Below, piece by piece: positions 1 through 8,440 of a DNA stretch of 64,000 nt. The DNA comes from Chitinophagaceae bacterium DXS. GTDB lineage: Bacteria > Bacteroidota > Bacteroidia > Chitinophagales > Chitinophagaceae. The stretch spans positions 3,187,677-3,251,676 of the forward strand of contig CP128386.1 in assembly GCA_030345135.1 (NCBI GenBank), read 5' to 3'. The notes below the pieces were generated by a model. It did not search any database and was not told where the DNA came from. It worked only from the letters and a program-made list of their open reading frames with translations. The translations under genes were made by a program, and so were the position numbers. Every line of letters starts with the position of its first letter. The first letter of the stretch is position 1.

Positions 1-1
1 T

Positions 2-850
2 ATAGGCCGGATAACCAGCGGAGCTGCACATTCGTTGCTGGCGAAAGTGTATGTAACCCGCAGGCAATGGAGCAATGCTTTAACCGAGTTACAGGCGGTA
101 CTGAATGGGGGTTATAATTATGCGTTGATTCCAAACTTTAAAGATGTTTTTCAAAAAGCAACGAAGAATGGTGTTGAGCATATCTTCTCTGTTCAGTTTA
201 ATGGCAATGGCGGGGAAGCGAACAGCGTTCAATATCTCAGCTCAAGCTTTACTTCTTTCAATACGGGCACTTTTCCGATTGACATCATCTCAGACAGCAG
301 TGTTGTAAAAATATTTGCGGATGACGATACCCGTAAAGCCGTTACTTTCTATACAACACAATACAATCCTGCGAATGGCCAAACAGTTGTATTCAACAAC
401 CCTTACACACCCTACTTGAATAAATTTGTTGATTATAGTGTAACTCCGCTTAATTCTCAAAATTTAAGCAGCATTAATTTCCCTGTGATACGTTTTGCTG
501 AAATACTGTTATTGCAGGCTGAAGTCTTAAATGAGATCAACGGAGGCCCCACTGCTGAAGCTTACACCGCAATTAACCAGGTGCGCCACAGAGCCAATGT
601 ACCCGAACTTACTAAAGGTTTAAACCAGGCAGCCTTCAGGGATTCTGTATTTCTCGAAAGAAGAAAGGAATTTATACAGGAAGGTCAGCGCTGGTTTGAT
701 CTTGTAAGAAAGGGCGGAAATTCTCTTGTTGATGCGCTTCATAAGATAGCGGCCAAGTCTGCGGCAAGTCCAAAGGATACGTTGTTCCCAATTCCGCTTA
801 CAGAAATTCAGTTAAATCCATTGTTAAAACAAAATCCCGGATGGGAATAG
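2..850 (+). CDS. SusD/RagB family outer-membrane lipoprotein, C-terminal part
   Basis: The gene is open at the left window edge; 282 residues of the C-terminal part are visible. The frame stays open upstream of the first possible TTG start (35), so the lipobox and N-terminal TPR half lie outside. Family features seen: the helix motif FAEILLLQAEVLNEI, the block ERRKEFIQEGQRWFDL, and the typical end, LFPIPLTEI followed by NPGW at the stop. SusD proteins sit on the cell surface and cap a SusC channel, binding glycans for uptake. The partner SusC is presumably to the left. The next gene in the same direction is a sulfatase, which fits a locus for a sulfated glycan (inference). Confidence 0.93.
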   Translation: MGRITSGAAHSLLAKVYVTRRQWSNALTELQAVLNGGYNYALIPNFKDVFQKATKNGVEHIFSVQFNGNGGEANSVQYLSSSFTSFNTGTFPIDIISDSSVVKIFADDDTRKAVTFYTTQYNPANGQTVVFNNPYTPYLNKFVDYSVTPLNSQNLSSINFPVIRFAEILLLQAEVLNEINGGPTAEAYTAINQVRHRANVPELTKGLNQAAFRDSVFLERRKEFIQEGQRWFDLVRKGGNSLVDALHKIAAKSAASPKDTLFPIPLTEIQLNPLLKQNPGWE

Positions 851-854
851 CCGG

Positions 855-1274
855 GGCTGTCAGCTTTCAGCTATGAGCTATGAGCTAGTGATCACTAACA
901 CTGAAGTATTGACACAAAATGTTCACGGCTCACACCTGATACCTGACACCTGAAACCTCAATTAAATTTCACACAAATATGAAAAGGCTGTCAGCTATCA
1001 GCATTCAGCTATGAGCTATAGATTACGAACATTGAAGTATTGACACAAAATATCCACAGCTCACACCTGATACCTGACACCTGAAACCTCAATTAAATTT
1101 CACACAAATATGAAAAGGCTGTCAGCTATCAGCATTCAGCTATGAGCTATTGTCACTAACATTGAAGTATTTACACAAAATGTTCACAGCTCATACCTGA
1201 TACCTGACACCTGACACCTGACACCTGATACCTGACACCTGAAACCTCAATTAAATTCCACACAAATATGAAAA
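855..1274 (+). repeat. Three tandem copies of the sulfatase leader, including its start codon
   Basis: Units start at 855, 986 and 1117 with GGCTGTCAGC. The first two are 131 bp; the third is about 158 bp because its CACCTGA-type segment is expanded. Each unit has an AGCTATCAGC-type segment, a unique-looking middle (TGAAGTATTGACACAAAAT), a CACCTGATACC-type segment and an end reading TTAAATTYCACACAAAT followed by ATGAAAAG. The ATG of the last copy (1268) is the sulfatase start; the ATGs at 979 and 1110 are leftover start contexts. Confidence 0.9.
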
Positions 1275-3121
1275 GATCAATAGTCACCATTGCACTAACG
1301 GGGGGCAGCTTAATGCTGTCAACGGTACAAGCACAAACCAATGGTCAGCAAACCTACCAGGGTGTTGTTGGCAAAACACTCGCCGAATCAAAAGAATGGT
1401 GGCCCGAGCCGGTGAAAGCTCCGGCAAATGCGCCCAACGTTATCTGGATCTTGCTGGATGATGTTGGTTTTGGTGCGGCCAGCACTTTTGGCGGCGTGAT
1501 CAGCACACCTACATTTGATAGCCTTGCCAATAACGGCCTGCGTTATACCAACTTTCACACGGCAGGCATTTGTGCACCTACACGCGCATCACTGTTAACA
1601 GGCCGTAATCATCACTACGTGCATGAAGGTGGTTTCTCTCACGTATTTGCGTCCGCAGGATTTCCCGGCTGGGACGGCCGTATTCCTTCTGATAAAGGAA
1701 CAGTTGCTGAGATACTCAGGGACAGAGGTTATAATACTTTCGCCGTGGGTAAGTATGGCGTTACTCCTGATGAAGAAGCAACTGATGCTGGTCCGTTTGA
1801 CAGATGGCCCTCTGGCAAAGGATTTGAACACTTCTTCGGATTTCTTGGTTCTGAAACGGACCAGTACAAACCTGATCTTGTTGAAGATAATGCACATGTA
1901 ACACCTGATGGCAGACATTTCAGCGAACAGCTTACAGACAAAGCCATCGGCTATATCTCCAAACAAAAAAAAGCGGCGCCCAACAAACCTTTCTTCCTGT
2001 ACTATGCGCCTGCTGCTACGCATTCACCGCACCAGGTTGCCAAAGAATGGAGCGACAAATACAAGGGCCAATTTGATGATGGCTGGGATGTGTTCAGAGA
2101 AAAAGTATTCGCAAGACAAAAGCAACAGGGTATTATACCGGCCAATGCCGTTTTGCCTGAACGCAATCCGGAGATAAAAGCATGGAACACACTGGATGCT
2201 GAGCAAAAGAAATTGTATGCACGATTTATGGAAGTATACGCCGGCTACCTTACTTACACCGATTATGAAGTAGGTAGGTTGATCAATCATTTAAAGTCGA
2301 TCAATCAACTTGACAACACGCTCATCTTTGTCATCATCGGTGACAATGGCGCCAGTAAAGAAGGGACACTTCACGGCACCGTAAGAGGCAAAGGAACAGG
2401 CGGGCAAACCCAGGGCATCACGGAAAAAGAATTCCTGCAGCTGAACGAAAACGGTATTGAACAAATCGGAACACCAGCCTCATGGACAAACTATCCGCTT
2501 GGATGGGCACAGGCAGCGAATACGCCATTTAAATACTGGAAGCAGGATGCCAATGCTGAAGGGGGCACCAGAAATCCGCTGATCGTATTTTACCCCAAAG
2601 GCATACAGGACAAAGGAAGCATACGAACACAATACGGACACGTTAATGATATTCTGCCGACGACGCTTGAAGTAACGGGCATTAGTGCACCTGAATCTAT
2701 CAGGGGAATTAAACAGGATACATTGCAGGGAACTTCACTTGCTTATTCTTTTGCAGACGCAAAAGCTCCATCGAGACACAGAGAACAATACTACTACATC
2801 TTTGGCTCACGCGCTATTTACAAAGATGGCTGGAAGGCAGCAACACTGCACCATCCGGACTACATTGACGAAAATTCTTTTTCAGATGTCAGGAAGACGA
2901 TCAATTCGAATTACGACGATGACAAATGGGAACTTTACAATCTGAACGAAGATTTCAACGAAACAGTTGATCTGGCTAAAAAATATCCAGAGAAATTAGC
3001 TGAACTAAAAGGTGTGTTTGATGAAACTGCAAAGAAAAACAACATCTATCCGTTTATAGATTGGGATGATGTGTTTAAAAGAAGAATACATAATGCACCG
3101 AAGACGGTGAGCAGCAAGTGA
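1268..3121 (+). CDS. Secreted arylsulfatase (Cys-type, formylglycine-dependent)
   Basis: Hydrolyses a sulfate ester in the periplasm or outside the cell. A signal peptide covers about residues 1-22 (ending VQAQ). The metal-binding pair D64-D65 lies in WILLDDVGFGA. The sulfatase signature CAPTRASLLTG begins at C102, the cysteine that a maturase turns into formylglycine. A second metal-binding pair D359-N360 lies in IIGDNGAS. The 617-aa length and the start of the catalytic domain (APNVIWILLDD) resemble the large Pseudomonas-type arylsulfatases. No maturase gene is in the window. It follows a SusD gene, so removal of sulfate during glycan uptake is likely; the substrate is unknown. The ATG at 1268 is chosen because the signal peptide begins there. 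Confidence 0.95.
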   Translation: MKRSIVTIALTGGSLMLSTVQAQTNGQQTYQGVVGKTLAESKEWWPEPVKAPANAPNVIWILLDDVGFGAASTFGGVISTPTFDSLANNGLRYTNFHTAGICAPTRASLLTGRNHHYVHEGGFSHVFASAGFPGWDGRIPSDKGTVAEILRDRGYNTFAVGKYGVTPDEEATDAGPFDRWPSGKGFEHFFGFLGSETDQYKPDLVEDNAHVTPDGRHFSEQLTDKAIGYISKQKKAAPNKPFFLYYAPAATHSPHQVAKEWSDKYKGQFDDGWDVFREKVFARQKQQGIIPANAVLPERNPEIKAWNTLDAEQKKLYARFMEVYAGYLTYTDYEVGRLINHLKSINQLDNTLIFVIIGDNGASKEGTLHGTVRGKGTGGQTQGITEKEFLQLNENGIEQIGTPASWTNYPLGWAQAANTPFKYWKQDANAEGGTRNPLIVFYPKGIQDKGSIRTQYGHVNDILPTTLEVTGISAPESIRGIKQDTLQGTSLAYSFADAKAPSRHREQYYYIFGSRAIYKDGWKAATLHHPDYIDENSFSDVRKTINSNYDDDKWELYNLNEDFNETVDLAKKYPEKLAELKGVFDETAKKNNIYPFIDWDDVFKRRIHNAPKTVSSK

Positions 3122-3440
3122 TGTACGGTGTTAGATGTACGGTGTATGATGTACGATGTACGGTGTATGATGTACGATGTATGATGTATGATGTATGATG
3201 TATGATGTGCGATGTGTGATTTACGATGTATGAGAGCGCTGATGTAGGATTTGATGATGTCTGATTTTTTTATGTGCGATAACCTGATTTAATTGTGTCA
3301 GGGGATGCAAAGAGATCGCTGATGTAAGATTTTTTTGACGTCTGATTTCTTTATGTGCGATAACCTGATTTAATTGTGTCAGGGGATGTAAAGAGATTGC
3401 TGATGTAAGATTTTTTGACGTCTGATTTCTTTAAGTGCTA
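3122..3440. repeat. GATGTACGATGTATGATG microrepeats and about 80-bp tandem repeats
   Basis: From just after the sulfatase stop to about 3235 the DNA is a degenerate repeat of GATGTAYGATGT words. Two full 80-81-bp units follow (starting GCTGATGTA at 3238 and 3318), then a partial third (3399). They share the segment GTGCGATAACCTGATTTAAT. No open frame of coding quality is seen. Confidence 0.8.
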
Positions 3441-3488
3441 CAGCTGAATTAATCTGAAGAAGCACATTAGCCAGATAGCTTTTGTTAA

Positions 3489-3569
3489 GCCCTGAAAGGG
3501 CGGCTGGCAATAGCACAGGGCAACGCCCTGTGAGATAGATCGATTAACATACTCAAGCCCTGAAAGGGC
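3489..3569. repeat. REP-like palindromes (GCCCTGAAAGGGC / ACAGGGCAACGCCCTGT)
   Basis: Two copies of the palindrome GCCCTGAAAGGGC (3489-3501 and 3557-3569) flank a second palindrome, ACAGGGCAACGCCCTGT (3515-3531). Palindromes of this style are common as dispersed intergenic elements in Bacteroidota (general knowledge). The window has no transposase for them. Confidence 0.65.
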
Positions 3570-3596
3570 GCAAGCAAATCACTATCCGAACAGGCA

Positions 3597-3645
3597 AAAA
3601 AAAAATTCCGTTGATCTTTTGGTATCAACGGAACTTTTTTTTTGT
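3597..3645. terminator. Bidirectional intrinsic terminator
   Basis: A 10-bp stem TTCCGTTGAT / ATCAACGGAA (3606-3615 with 3624-3633) has an A-run on the left and a T-run on the right, so it can stop transcripts from both sides. It lies between the sulfatase (plus) and the 748-aa gene (minus), which converge here. Confidence 0.85.
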
Positions 3646-3700
3646 AGAATAATTATGTAGCAAGCCAACAACAGCTAATAGCTAACAGCCCACATCTCCC

Positions 3701-5947
3701 CTATCTCCTGCCACGGAATCCACCACCACCTCTAAATCCACCACCCTGCGAACGGAAATTCTGAAAACGTTGCGTGTTCATTTGTCCGCGTTGCCTTGCT
3801 TCGGCGGAGTGATTAAGCCCTTGCCAGGTGTGTTGTGTTTCACCACTCAGATTGTTATTTGGTCTTTGCACCTGGTTCCAGCTACCATTATTGTATTTGC
3901 TCCAACCACCACCTTCATTCTTGCGGTACACATTTCCATCGTGGCCCGCATAAGTTCCATTCGTAGTGTGCGCGACTGTTCCGTTTGCTCCATGTGTAAT
4001 TACACCTTGTTGGCCAGTAGAAGTTCTATACCCAAAGGCGGTACCGTTAGCAGTAGTCACATGACCAGTTTGCGCCCACTGGCCATTCCTTGTGGCAACC
4101 GAGCTTCCCCATTGCGAATAAGCGTTATGTCCCTGTGATGTTGCAGCATAGCCGCCTGTCCATGGATTATATGCGCTCGCGGCTGTTCTTCCTCCGTACC
4201 AGCCCTGTACGCTTGCAGAACGGCCATATCTGCCCGTCGCAGGATTGTACCATGCCGCAGATTGTGCGGCGCCATACGGTCCATATACACCACGTCCAAC
4301 AGCATATCCTCCTGTCCACGGATTATAAACAGCTCCCGCTCCATAAGTGCAGGGCCACGGGCGGTAAATTGGATATAGTGCACCCGGCCCCCAATAGAAG
4401 TAAGGCGGATAATAATAACCGGTTCCATAAGTAAGGATGGCTCCGGCTGTAAGCCCTAATACAAACATACCAAAGTAACCAGCGGAAGTACTGCTTTCCA
4501 CTGTTGTTTCGGTCGCATTGGTTTGTGTTACATACGTAACATTATACAAAGGTGAACTGGGTGGAATTGTGTAAATTTCTTTCGGCACTGCCTCTGCTGT
4601 TAACCACGGTCCGTTAGGCGTAGAGGACATAAACCAAACACCCTGAAAACACAGGTAATACAAGTCGCCATCTTTGATGATCTTCTCCTGTGTATTTGTT
4701 GCATACTGCAGATTAGTACTGTCAATCGGCTTAAACTCAGGGGCACCATCATAACTTACTTTCACTTTCTTTTCTGCTTCTTTTTTATTTACAACTACGG
4801 TAGTCGGAATCTGTGCAAGCATGATCGCATCTGAAGCTTCAATTGTTCCGGGGACCGATGCCAGTACATTAGCCTTTGGCGAACCAGAAGGAATTTTAGC
4901 GAATGATTCAGGAAGATCATTTCCAGCATAAGTCCAGCTGCCGTTAAGTGACTTTGAACGGAACCATCTGCCAGAAAACAACACATAAAAAGTTTCATCT
5001 GTGTTATCAAGAAAAACATCATTATCGGTATTTGTCACATACAACAACCGTGTATCCGGAATAGTAGCATATACAGGTGATCCTTTGATTAAAATGAGTT
5101 CCGCAGGATTACTACTGTAAAATACTTTGGGTGCTGCAGCGGATGTTGAAGGCGGTGGCACCGCTTTTTTGACATCATCAAAATTTTGACCCGATGGCAG
5201 TTTAGACATATCTTTTGGTAATGTCTTCGTTGCGGTCCATTGGCCCTTTAAGTCATCAGTTGTATACCAATATTTATCAGCCAACAGGTAATAATACTTT
5301 TTTGACTTGTCATAAAATACATCCCAGTTTGTATTCACAACAAATTGCAGATCCGTTTTCTCAACAGGAGCCAGTGCAGGTTCTCCCTGAATCATTAACA
5401 ATATCGCCGGCGTTGTACTGTAAAATATTTCGGGCGGATCATTTTTTACGGCGACAGGCACTGCCTTAACATTACTCTTATCTACATCAGCAATAAGGCG
5501 ATCTACAGCGATTGGTTCACCACTTTGCGGAAGCAATTCTTTCACCAGTGTTTCCATTGCGGGGATCGCAGATTGATCCAGCGAAGGAAAGCGGGTACTT
5601 TCAATAACTACATCATGAAAATATACGGTGCGACTGTCATTATCTACCGAAGTGCCGCACTTAAAAGAAGCAACACCAGGTGTTTCCTTCCCTCCTTTTG
5701 GAGTGAGCGCAAATGCAAATCTTCCCGATATTTCTTTGTAATCCTTCCATTCATCTATTTGAGGTTGGTAGTAGATCATTTTATTGCCATCCTTTGTTGC
5801 CTGCCTCGGCCAGCCAATATCTGTTGCAGGCGAACTTGTATCTCCCGACGGTTTGGTTTGCGCCGACAATGTATTAACTACAAAAAGAAAGATGGCAAAA
5901 GCAACTATAGCCCGATGTCTTAAAAGTTGAAAATACAAGTACCTCAT
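3701..5947 (-). CDS. Secreted or surface protein with three internal repeats and a Gly/Tyr/Asn-rich C-terminus
   Basis: A signal peptide covers about residues 1-29 (ending LSAQ). Three similar modules of about 75-85 residues begin near 171 (PPEIFYSTTP), 272 (APKVFYSSNP) and 395; each holds aromatic pairs such as KYYYLLADKYWY or RWFRSKSLNGSW and ends with a K-x-P-like turn. A hydrophobic Gly-rich stretch follows near 488-510, then a low-complexity region rich in G, Y, N, W and P (for example YNPWTGGYA, three times) and a C-terminus GGGFRGGGGFRGRR. Similar proteins are often labelled carbohydrate-binding family V/XII, but I see no direct proof of sugar binding. It is transcribed alone. Function unknown; an envelope-attached or adhesive protein is plausible. 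Confidence 0.85.
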   Translation of the reverse strand: MRYLYFQLLRHRAIVAFAIFLFVVNTLSAQTKPSGDTSSPATDIGWPRQATKDGNKMIYYQPQIDEWKDYKEISGRFAFALTPKGGKETPGVASFKCGTSVDNDSRTVYFHDVVIESTRFPSLDQSAIPAMETLVKELLPQSGEPIAVDRLIADVDKSNVKAVPVAVKNDPPEIFYSTTPAILLMIQGEPALAPVEKTDLQFVVNTNWDVFYDKSKKYYYLLADKYWYTTDDLKGQWTATKTLPKDMSKLPSGQNFDDVKKAVPPPSTSAAAPKVFYSSNPAELILIKGSPVYATIPDTRLLYVTNTDNDVFLDNTDETFYVLFSGRWFRSKSLNGSWTYAGNDLPESFAKIPSGSPKANVLASVPGTIEASDAIMLAQIPTTVVVNKKEAEKKVKVSYDGAPEFKPIDSTNLQYATNTQEKIIKDGDLYYLCFQGVWFMSSTPNGPWLTAEAVPKEIYTIPPSSPLYNVTYVTQTNATETTVESSTSAGYFGMFVLGLTAGAILTYGTGYYYPPYFYWGPGALYPIYRPWPCTYGAGAVYNPWTGGYAVGRGVYGPYGAAQSAAWYNPATGRYGRSASVQGWYGGRTAASAYNPWTGGYAATSQGHNAYSQWGSSVATRNGQWAQTGHVTTANGTAFGYRTSTGQQGVITHGANGTVAHTTNGTYAGHDGNVYRKNEGGGWSKYNNGSWNQVQRPNNNLSGETQHTWQGLNHSAEARQRGQMNTQRFQNFRSQGGGFRGGGGFRGRR

Positions 5948-6153
5948 CCTGATGGAAATTATCTGGTTATCAAATTATTTTATCAATTGTAACAACTAAG
6001 TATACGAATGGTTCAGATAGGTCTATTTTTGTGATAATGACGATGTTGTTCCTACAATATGCATCAGGTGTGTTAAGGCATTTTAACAGCCCCCTCTCCA
6101 TTCTGGCACCGTTGTTGAAAAAATGAGTAAGTAAATCATTAAAAAGGAATAGT

Positions 6154-6408
6154 ATGAAATTGAAAACAGACACATTTGAATTAACACACGACAACAAATT
6201 AGTCACTGTAAAGGCAACTGCGTTCCAGACAGCAACAAGTGAAACACGCTATAGAGTGAGCATAAACAATAGTCCTGTTCACATATTCGCATTAAACAAT
6301 TCAATTAACCGTTACCAGGATATTGATAGTGGCGCAGCAGCAAAAAACATTCCATTGGAAATCGAGGAAGCCATTGGTAAGAGACTATACAACAGCATAG
6401 CTGCATAA
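6154..6408 (+). CDS. Small hypothetical protein (84 aa)
   Basis: A soluble 84-residue protein with no signal peptide or membrane segment. A purine-rich stretch (AAAAAGGAATAGT) lies just before the ATG, and a good terminator follows at 6439. A -7-like box TATTTTTG lies at 6024-6031. The composition and clean boundaries suggest a real gene. I do not recognise the family. Confidence 0.7.
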   Translation: MKLKTDTFELTHDNKLVTVKATAFQTATSETRYRVSINNSPVHIFALNNSINRYQDIDSGAAAKNIPLEIEEAIGKRLYNSIAA

Positions 6409-6438
6409 ATAAAGTTTACTTTTCATTTTCCAGGAAAC

Positions 6439-6470
6439 GAGCCGGCATTCACCCGCCGGCTCTGTTGTTT
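6439..6470 (+). terminator. Intrinsic terminator after the 84-aa gene
   Basis: Stem GAGCCGGC / GCCGGCTC (6439-6446 with 6455-6462), followed by the T-rich TGTTGTTT. Confidence 0.7.
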
Positions 6471-6623
6471 CTGATCCGCTTCGATTCTCCGTCCTCTGCA
6501 ACTGCCGTTCATCAATTAGTAAACACTGAATATGTTTTCAGAAGTTGGCATTTGTATATTTATCGATCAAATGGGCCGGAAAGAAAATCACCGCCCGGTT
6601 TAATTAACATTAGTCATACAGTT

Positions 6624-7064
6624 ATGCATAAGCTTGAAATCATCGAGACAATTCAGAACATCTTTATTGGGGCTGACGAAAAGAACTGGAAGCAATCCAG
6701 GTCTGCTTTTGCTGATAAGGTGTACTTAGATTACACATCAATGGCAGGCGGAGATCCCCTGGTATTGAACGCAGATCAAATTATTGAATCATGGAGCTCA
6801 TTTCTTCCCAAATTCAAGGCAACACATCATCAACTGGGCAATTTCATGGTCAATGTGGAAGATGAAAAAGCCAACGCATTTTTTTACGGAACAGCAACGC
6901 ATTACTTTCCCAATACAAGTGGTAAAAACATCTGGACAGTAGTTGCAACATACAACGCTTCACTCGTGCATGAAAACGATTCATGGAAAGTTATATCGCT
7001 CAGGATGAATCTAAAATATCAGGACGGGAATCTTGATTTGCCGAAAATTGTTCAAAATCCATAG
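6624..7064 (+). CDS. SnoaL-like / NTF2-fold protein
   Basis: A 146-residue protein with the build of the SnoaL/NTF2-like superfamily: an N-terminal helix (LEIIETIQNIFIGADEKNW), then DKVYLDYTSMAGG, a central WSSFLPKFKATHHQLGNF and the closing strand pair TVVATYNASLVHENDSW. These domains form a cone-shaped pocket used by ketosteroid isomerase-like enzymes, often on unknown small molecules. The frame is open back to 6465, but the upstream part covers the preceding terminator, so the ATG at 6624 is the better start. Transcribed alone. Substrate unknown. Confidence 0.85.
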   Translation: MHKLEIIETIQNIFIGADEKNWKQSRSAFADKVYLDYTSMAGGDPLVLNADQIIESWSSFLPKFKATHHQLGNFMVNVEDEKANAFFYGTATHYFPNTSGKNIWTVVATYNASLVHENDSWKVISLRMNLKYQDGNLDLPKIVQNP

Positions 7065-7409
7065 TTGCGGAAAGTTGATATCGGTAGTAAAATTTTTATT
7101 GGCTGGAGAAGTGCATTTGAAGTAAAAAATGCCTGTCTTTCTTTATAAAGACAAGCATCGCAATCACCATTAACTTCCAATTTAATATCGTTTAGTTAAG
7201 CAACCATCGTCAACTTTGTGAGATATCTACTGTCGTCGACCATGATGATCCTGGCTTATCAGAAAAAGTGACCACAACAACACTAATAGCAAGTGCAATA
7301 ATTATGAGCAAGCCTGCAGCCGCATCGTTTCATGTCGACTGGGGAATTTGGTTAACCACAATCAAAAAGAAATGACATATCATTTATCAAGAGCTGATCG
7401 CCATCGATT

Positions 7410-7539
7410 CATTACCGTCTGCTTTAGCTGCCGGACAGCGGTTCGTCTTTAGAACCGGGCTTTAGCCCAAAATTGGATTGTGTGGCTAAAGCCATATTCA
7501 ATTACTTTCATTTTCCGTCAGCTAAAGCAGACGGCAATG
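7410..7539. repeat. Nested inverted repeat, REP-like (GCTTTAGC core)
   Basis: Outer arms at 7410-7430 (ending GCTTTAGCTG) and 7519-7539 (starting CAGCTAAAGC) are complementary over 21 bp with one mismatch. Two small palindromes lie between: GGGCTTTAGCCC (7457-7468) and TGGCTAAAGCCA (7483-7494). All four parts share the core GCTTTAGC or its complement, so the element looks built from one motif in alternating orientation. Similar REP-like elements in Bacteroidota are mobilised by REP-associated tyrosine transposases; none is in the window. Confidence 0.75.
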
Positions 7540-7645
7540 AAGAAAAACAGCCCTGATCTGTCATTGGTACCACAGGAGAGGTCTCCCGAATACAGGCTTG
7601 ATCGTGATATTTTGGCGTTTATCATGGACAACTCTTAACTAAAAG

Positions 7646-7689
7646 ACATTGAATTTCCATTTTCAATTTTCAATTTTCCATTTTCAATT
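7646..7689. repeat. TTTTCAATTTTC microrepeat
   Basis: Degenerate run of TTTTCAATTT words ending next to the stop codon of the dinB-like gene. The same family occurs at 16058-16090, 42648-42675, 42841-42870 and 44217-44242. Confidence 0.65.
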
Positions 7690-7692
7690 GAG

Positions 7693-8196
7693 TTATTCCA
7701 TTGGCTGCATATTAAACACTGCCCATTCTTCTTTAGAGGGGCCGTAAATACCCGGCACTTTTATATCCAGCACCCGCATTAACATTGTCATCTGTCCGCG
7801 ATGATGTGTCTGGTGCGCAATCAGCGCATTTATCACTTTACCTTTTGTCCATCTTTCGCCGTACATATTAACTTCATCGGTCAGCGCAGCATCAGTCAGG
7901 CTCTGTACTATTGCAGTTTTAAGATTACCACTGTATTTTTTGTATGCCGCAATTATCTCAGCAAATGTTGCAGGCAGTGGCTCCTGCGCTAAAGCATCCG
8001 AATCTATAAAGCCGGCACGGTGGGGCATTTCCGTGAAGGTCTGTGTAATGTGCCACGCAAGACGCTCTAATGAACGGGTGTTGTCATTAAACTGTATGGC
8101 TTTTTTTGTCTCATCAACTGCTGAAAATATTTTCAATGTCAGATCTGCTTCCTGTTGCAGATCGTTGATAAAATTGCAGGTCATTCTATTGTCCAT
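7693..8196 (-). CDS. DinB family protein (metal-dependent four-helix bundle)
   Basis: DinB/YfiT-like proteins are four-helix bundles with a three-His metal site; several members transfer bacillithiol or similar thiols. Seen here: the first metal His in RLAWHI and the HxxxH pair in HQTHHRGQM. The C-terminal GPSKEEWAVF is also typical. The frame extends to a GTG at 8229, but the ATG at 8196 (MDNRMTCNFINDLQQEA) matches the usual N-terminus better; MTCNF at 8184 is a second option. Substrate not predictable. Confidence 0.88.
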   Translation of the reverse strand: MDNRMTCNFINDLQQEADLTLKIFSAVDETKKAIQFNDNTRSLERLAWHITQTFTEMPHRAGFIDSDALAQEPLPATFAEIIAAYKKYSGNLKTAIVQSLTDAALTDEVNMYGERWTKGKVINALIAHQTHHRGQMTMLMRVLDIKVPGIYGPSKEEWAVFNMQPME

Positions 8197-8330
8197 AGTA
8201 TAGAATTGAGAGGGTTTTGTAAATCCCACAATAATAAAACAGGACTTTAACAGTAGACATGAGAATTATCAGCTATACTATTATTCAATCCGTATACAAC
8301 GTTCTGCAAAGAAAAAAGCAAGTGTATTCT

Positions 8331-8385
8331 ACAAAAAAAAGAACCTTAATGATTTCCTGCATTATAGGATATCATAAAGGTTCTT
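8331..8385 (-). terminator. Intrinsic terminator of the secreted hydrolase gene
   Basis: Stem AAGAACCTT...AAAGGTTCTT (8338-8353 with 8370-8384), preceded on the plus strand by eight A, which is a U-run on the minus transcript that ends here. Confidence 0.8.
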
Positions 8386-8440
8386 GCTTTTAATGAGTTA
8401 TTGCAGCAAATCAATTTCCGCTCTTTAGTGGCCCCTGTCT

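Larger units (their letters stand above)
7065..7692. other. Non-coding gap between SnoaL-like and dinB-like genes
   Basis: About 630 bp with no convincing gene on either strand; the longest ATG frames are about 15-25 codons. It holds the REP-like element at 7410-7539 and a run of TTTTCAATTTTC words at 7646-7689. Confidence 0.7.

Noticed and set aside
1595-2290. Several antisense and shifted frames inside the sulfatase and other large genes
   Set aside because: They are shadows of strongly coding frames, with no start context, domain pattern or terminator of their own.
6465-6623. Longer SnoaL-like protein (53 extra residues)
   Set aside because: The extension overlaps the terminator of the preceding gene and lacks family similarity.
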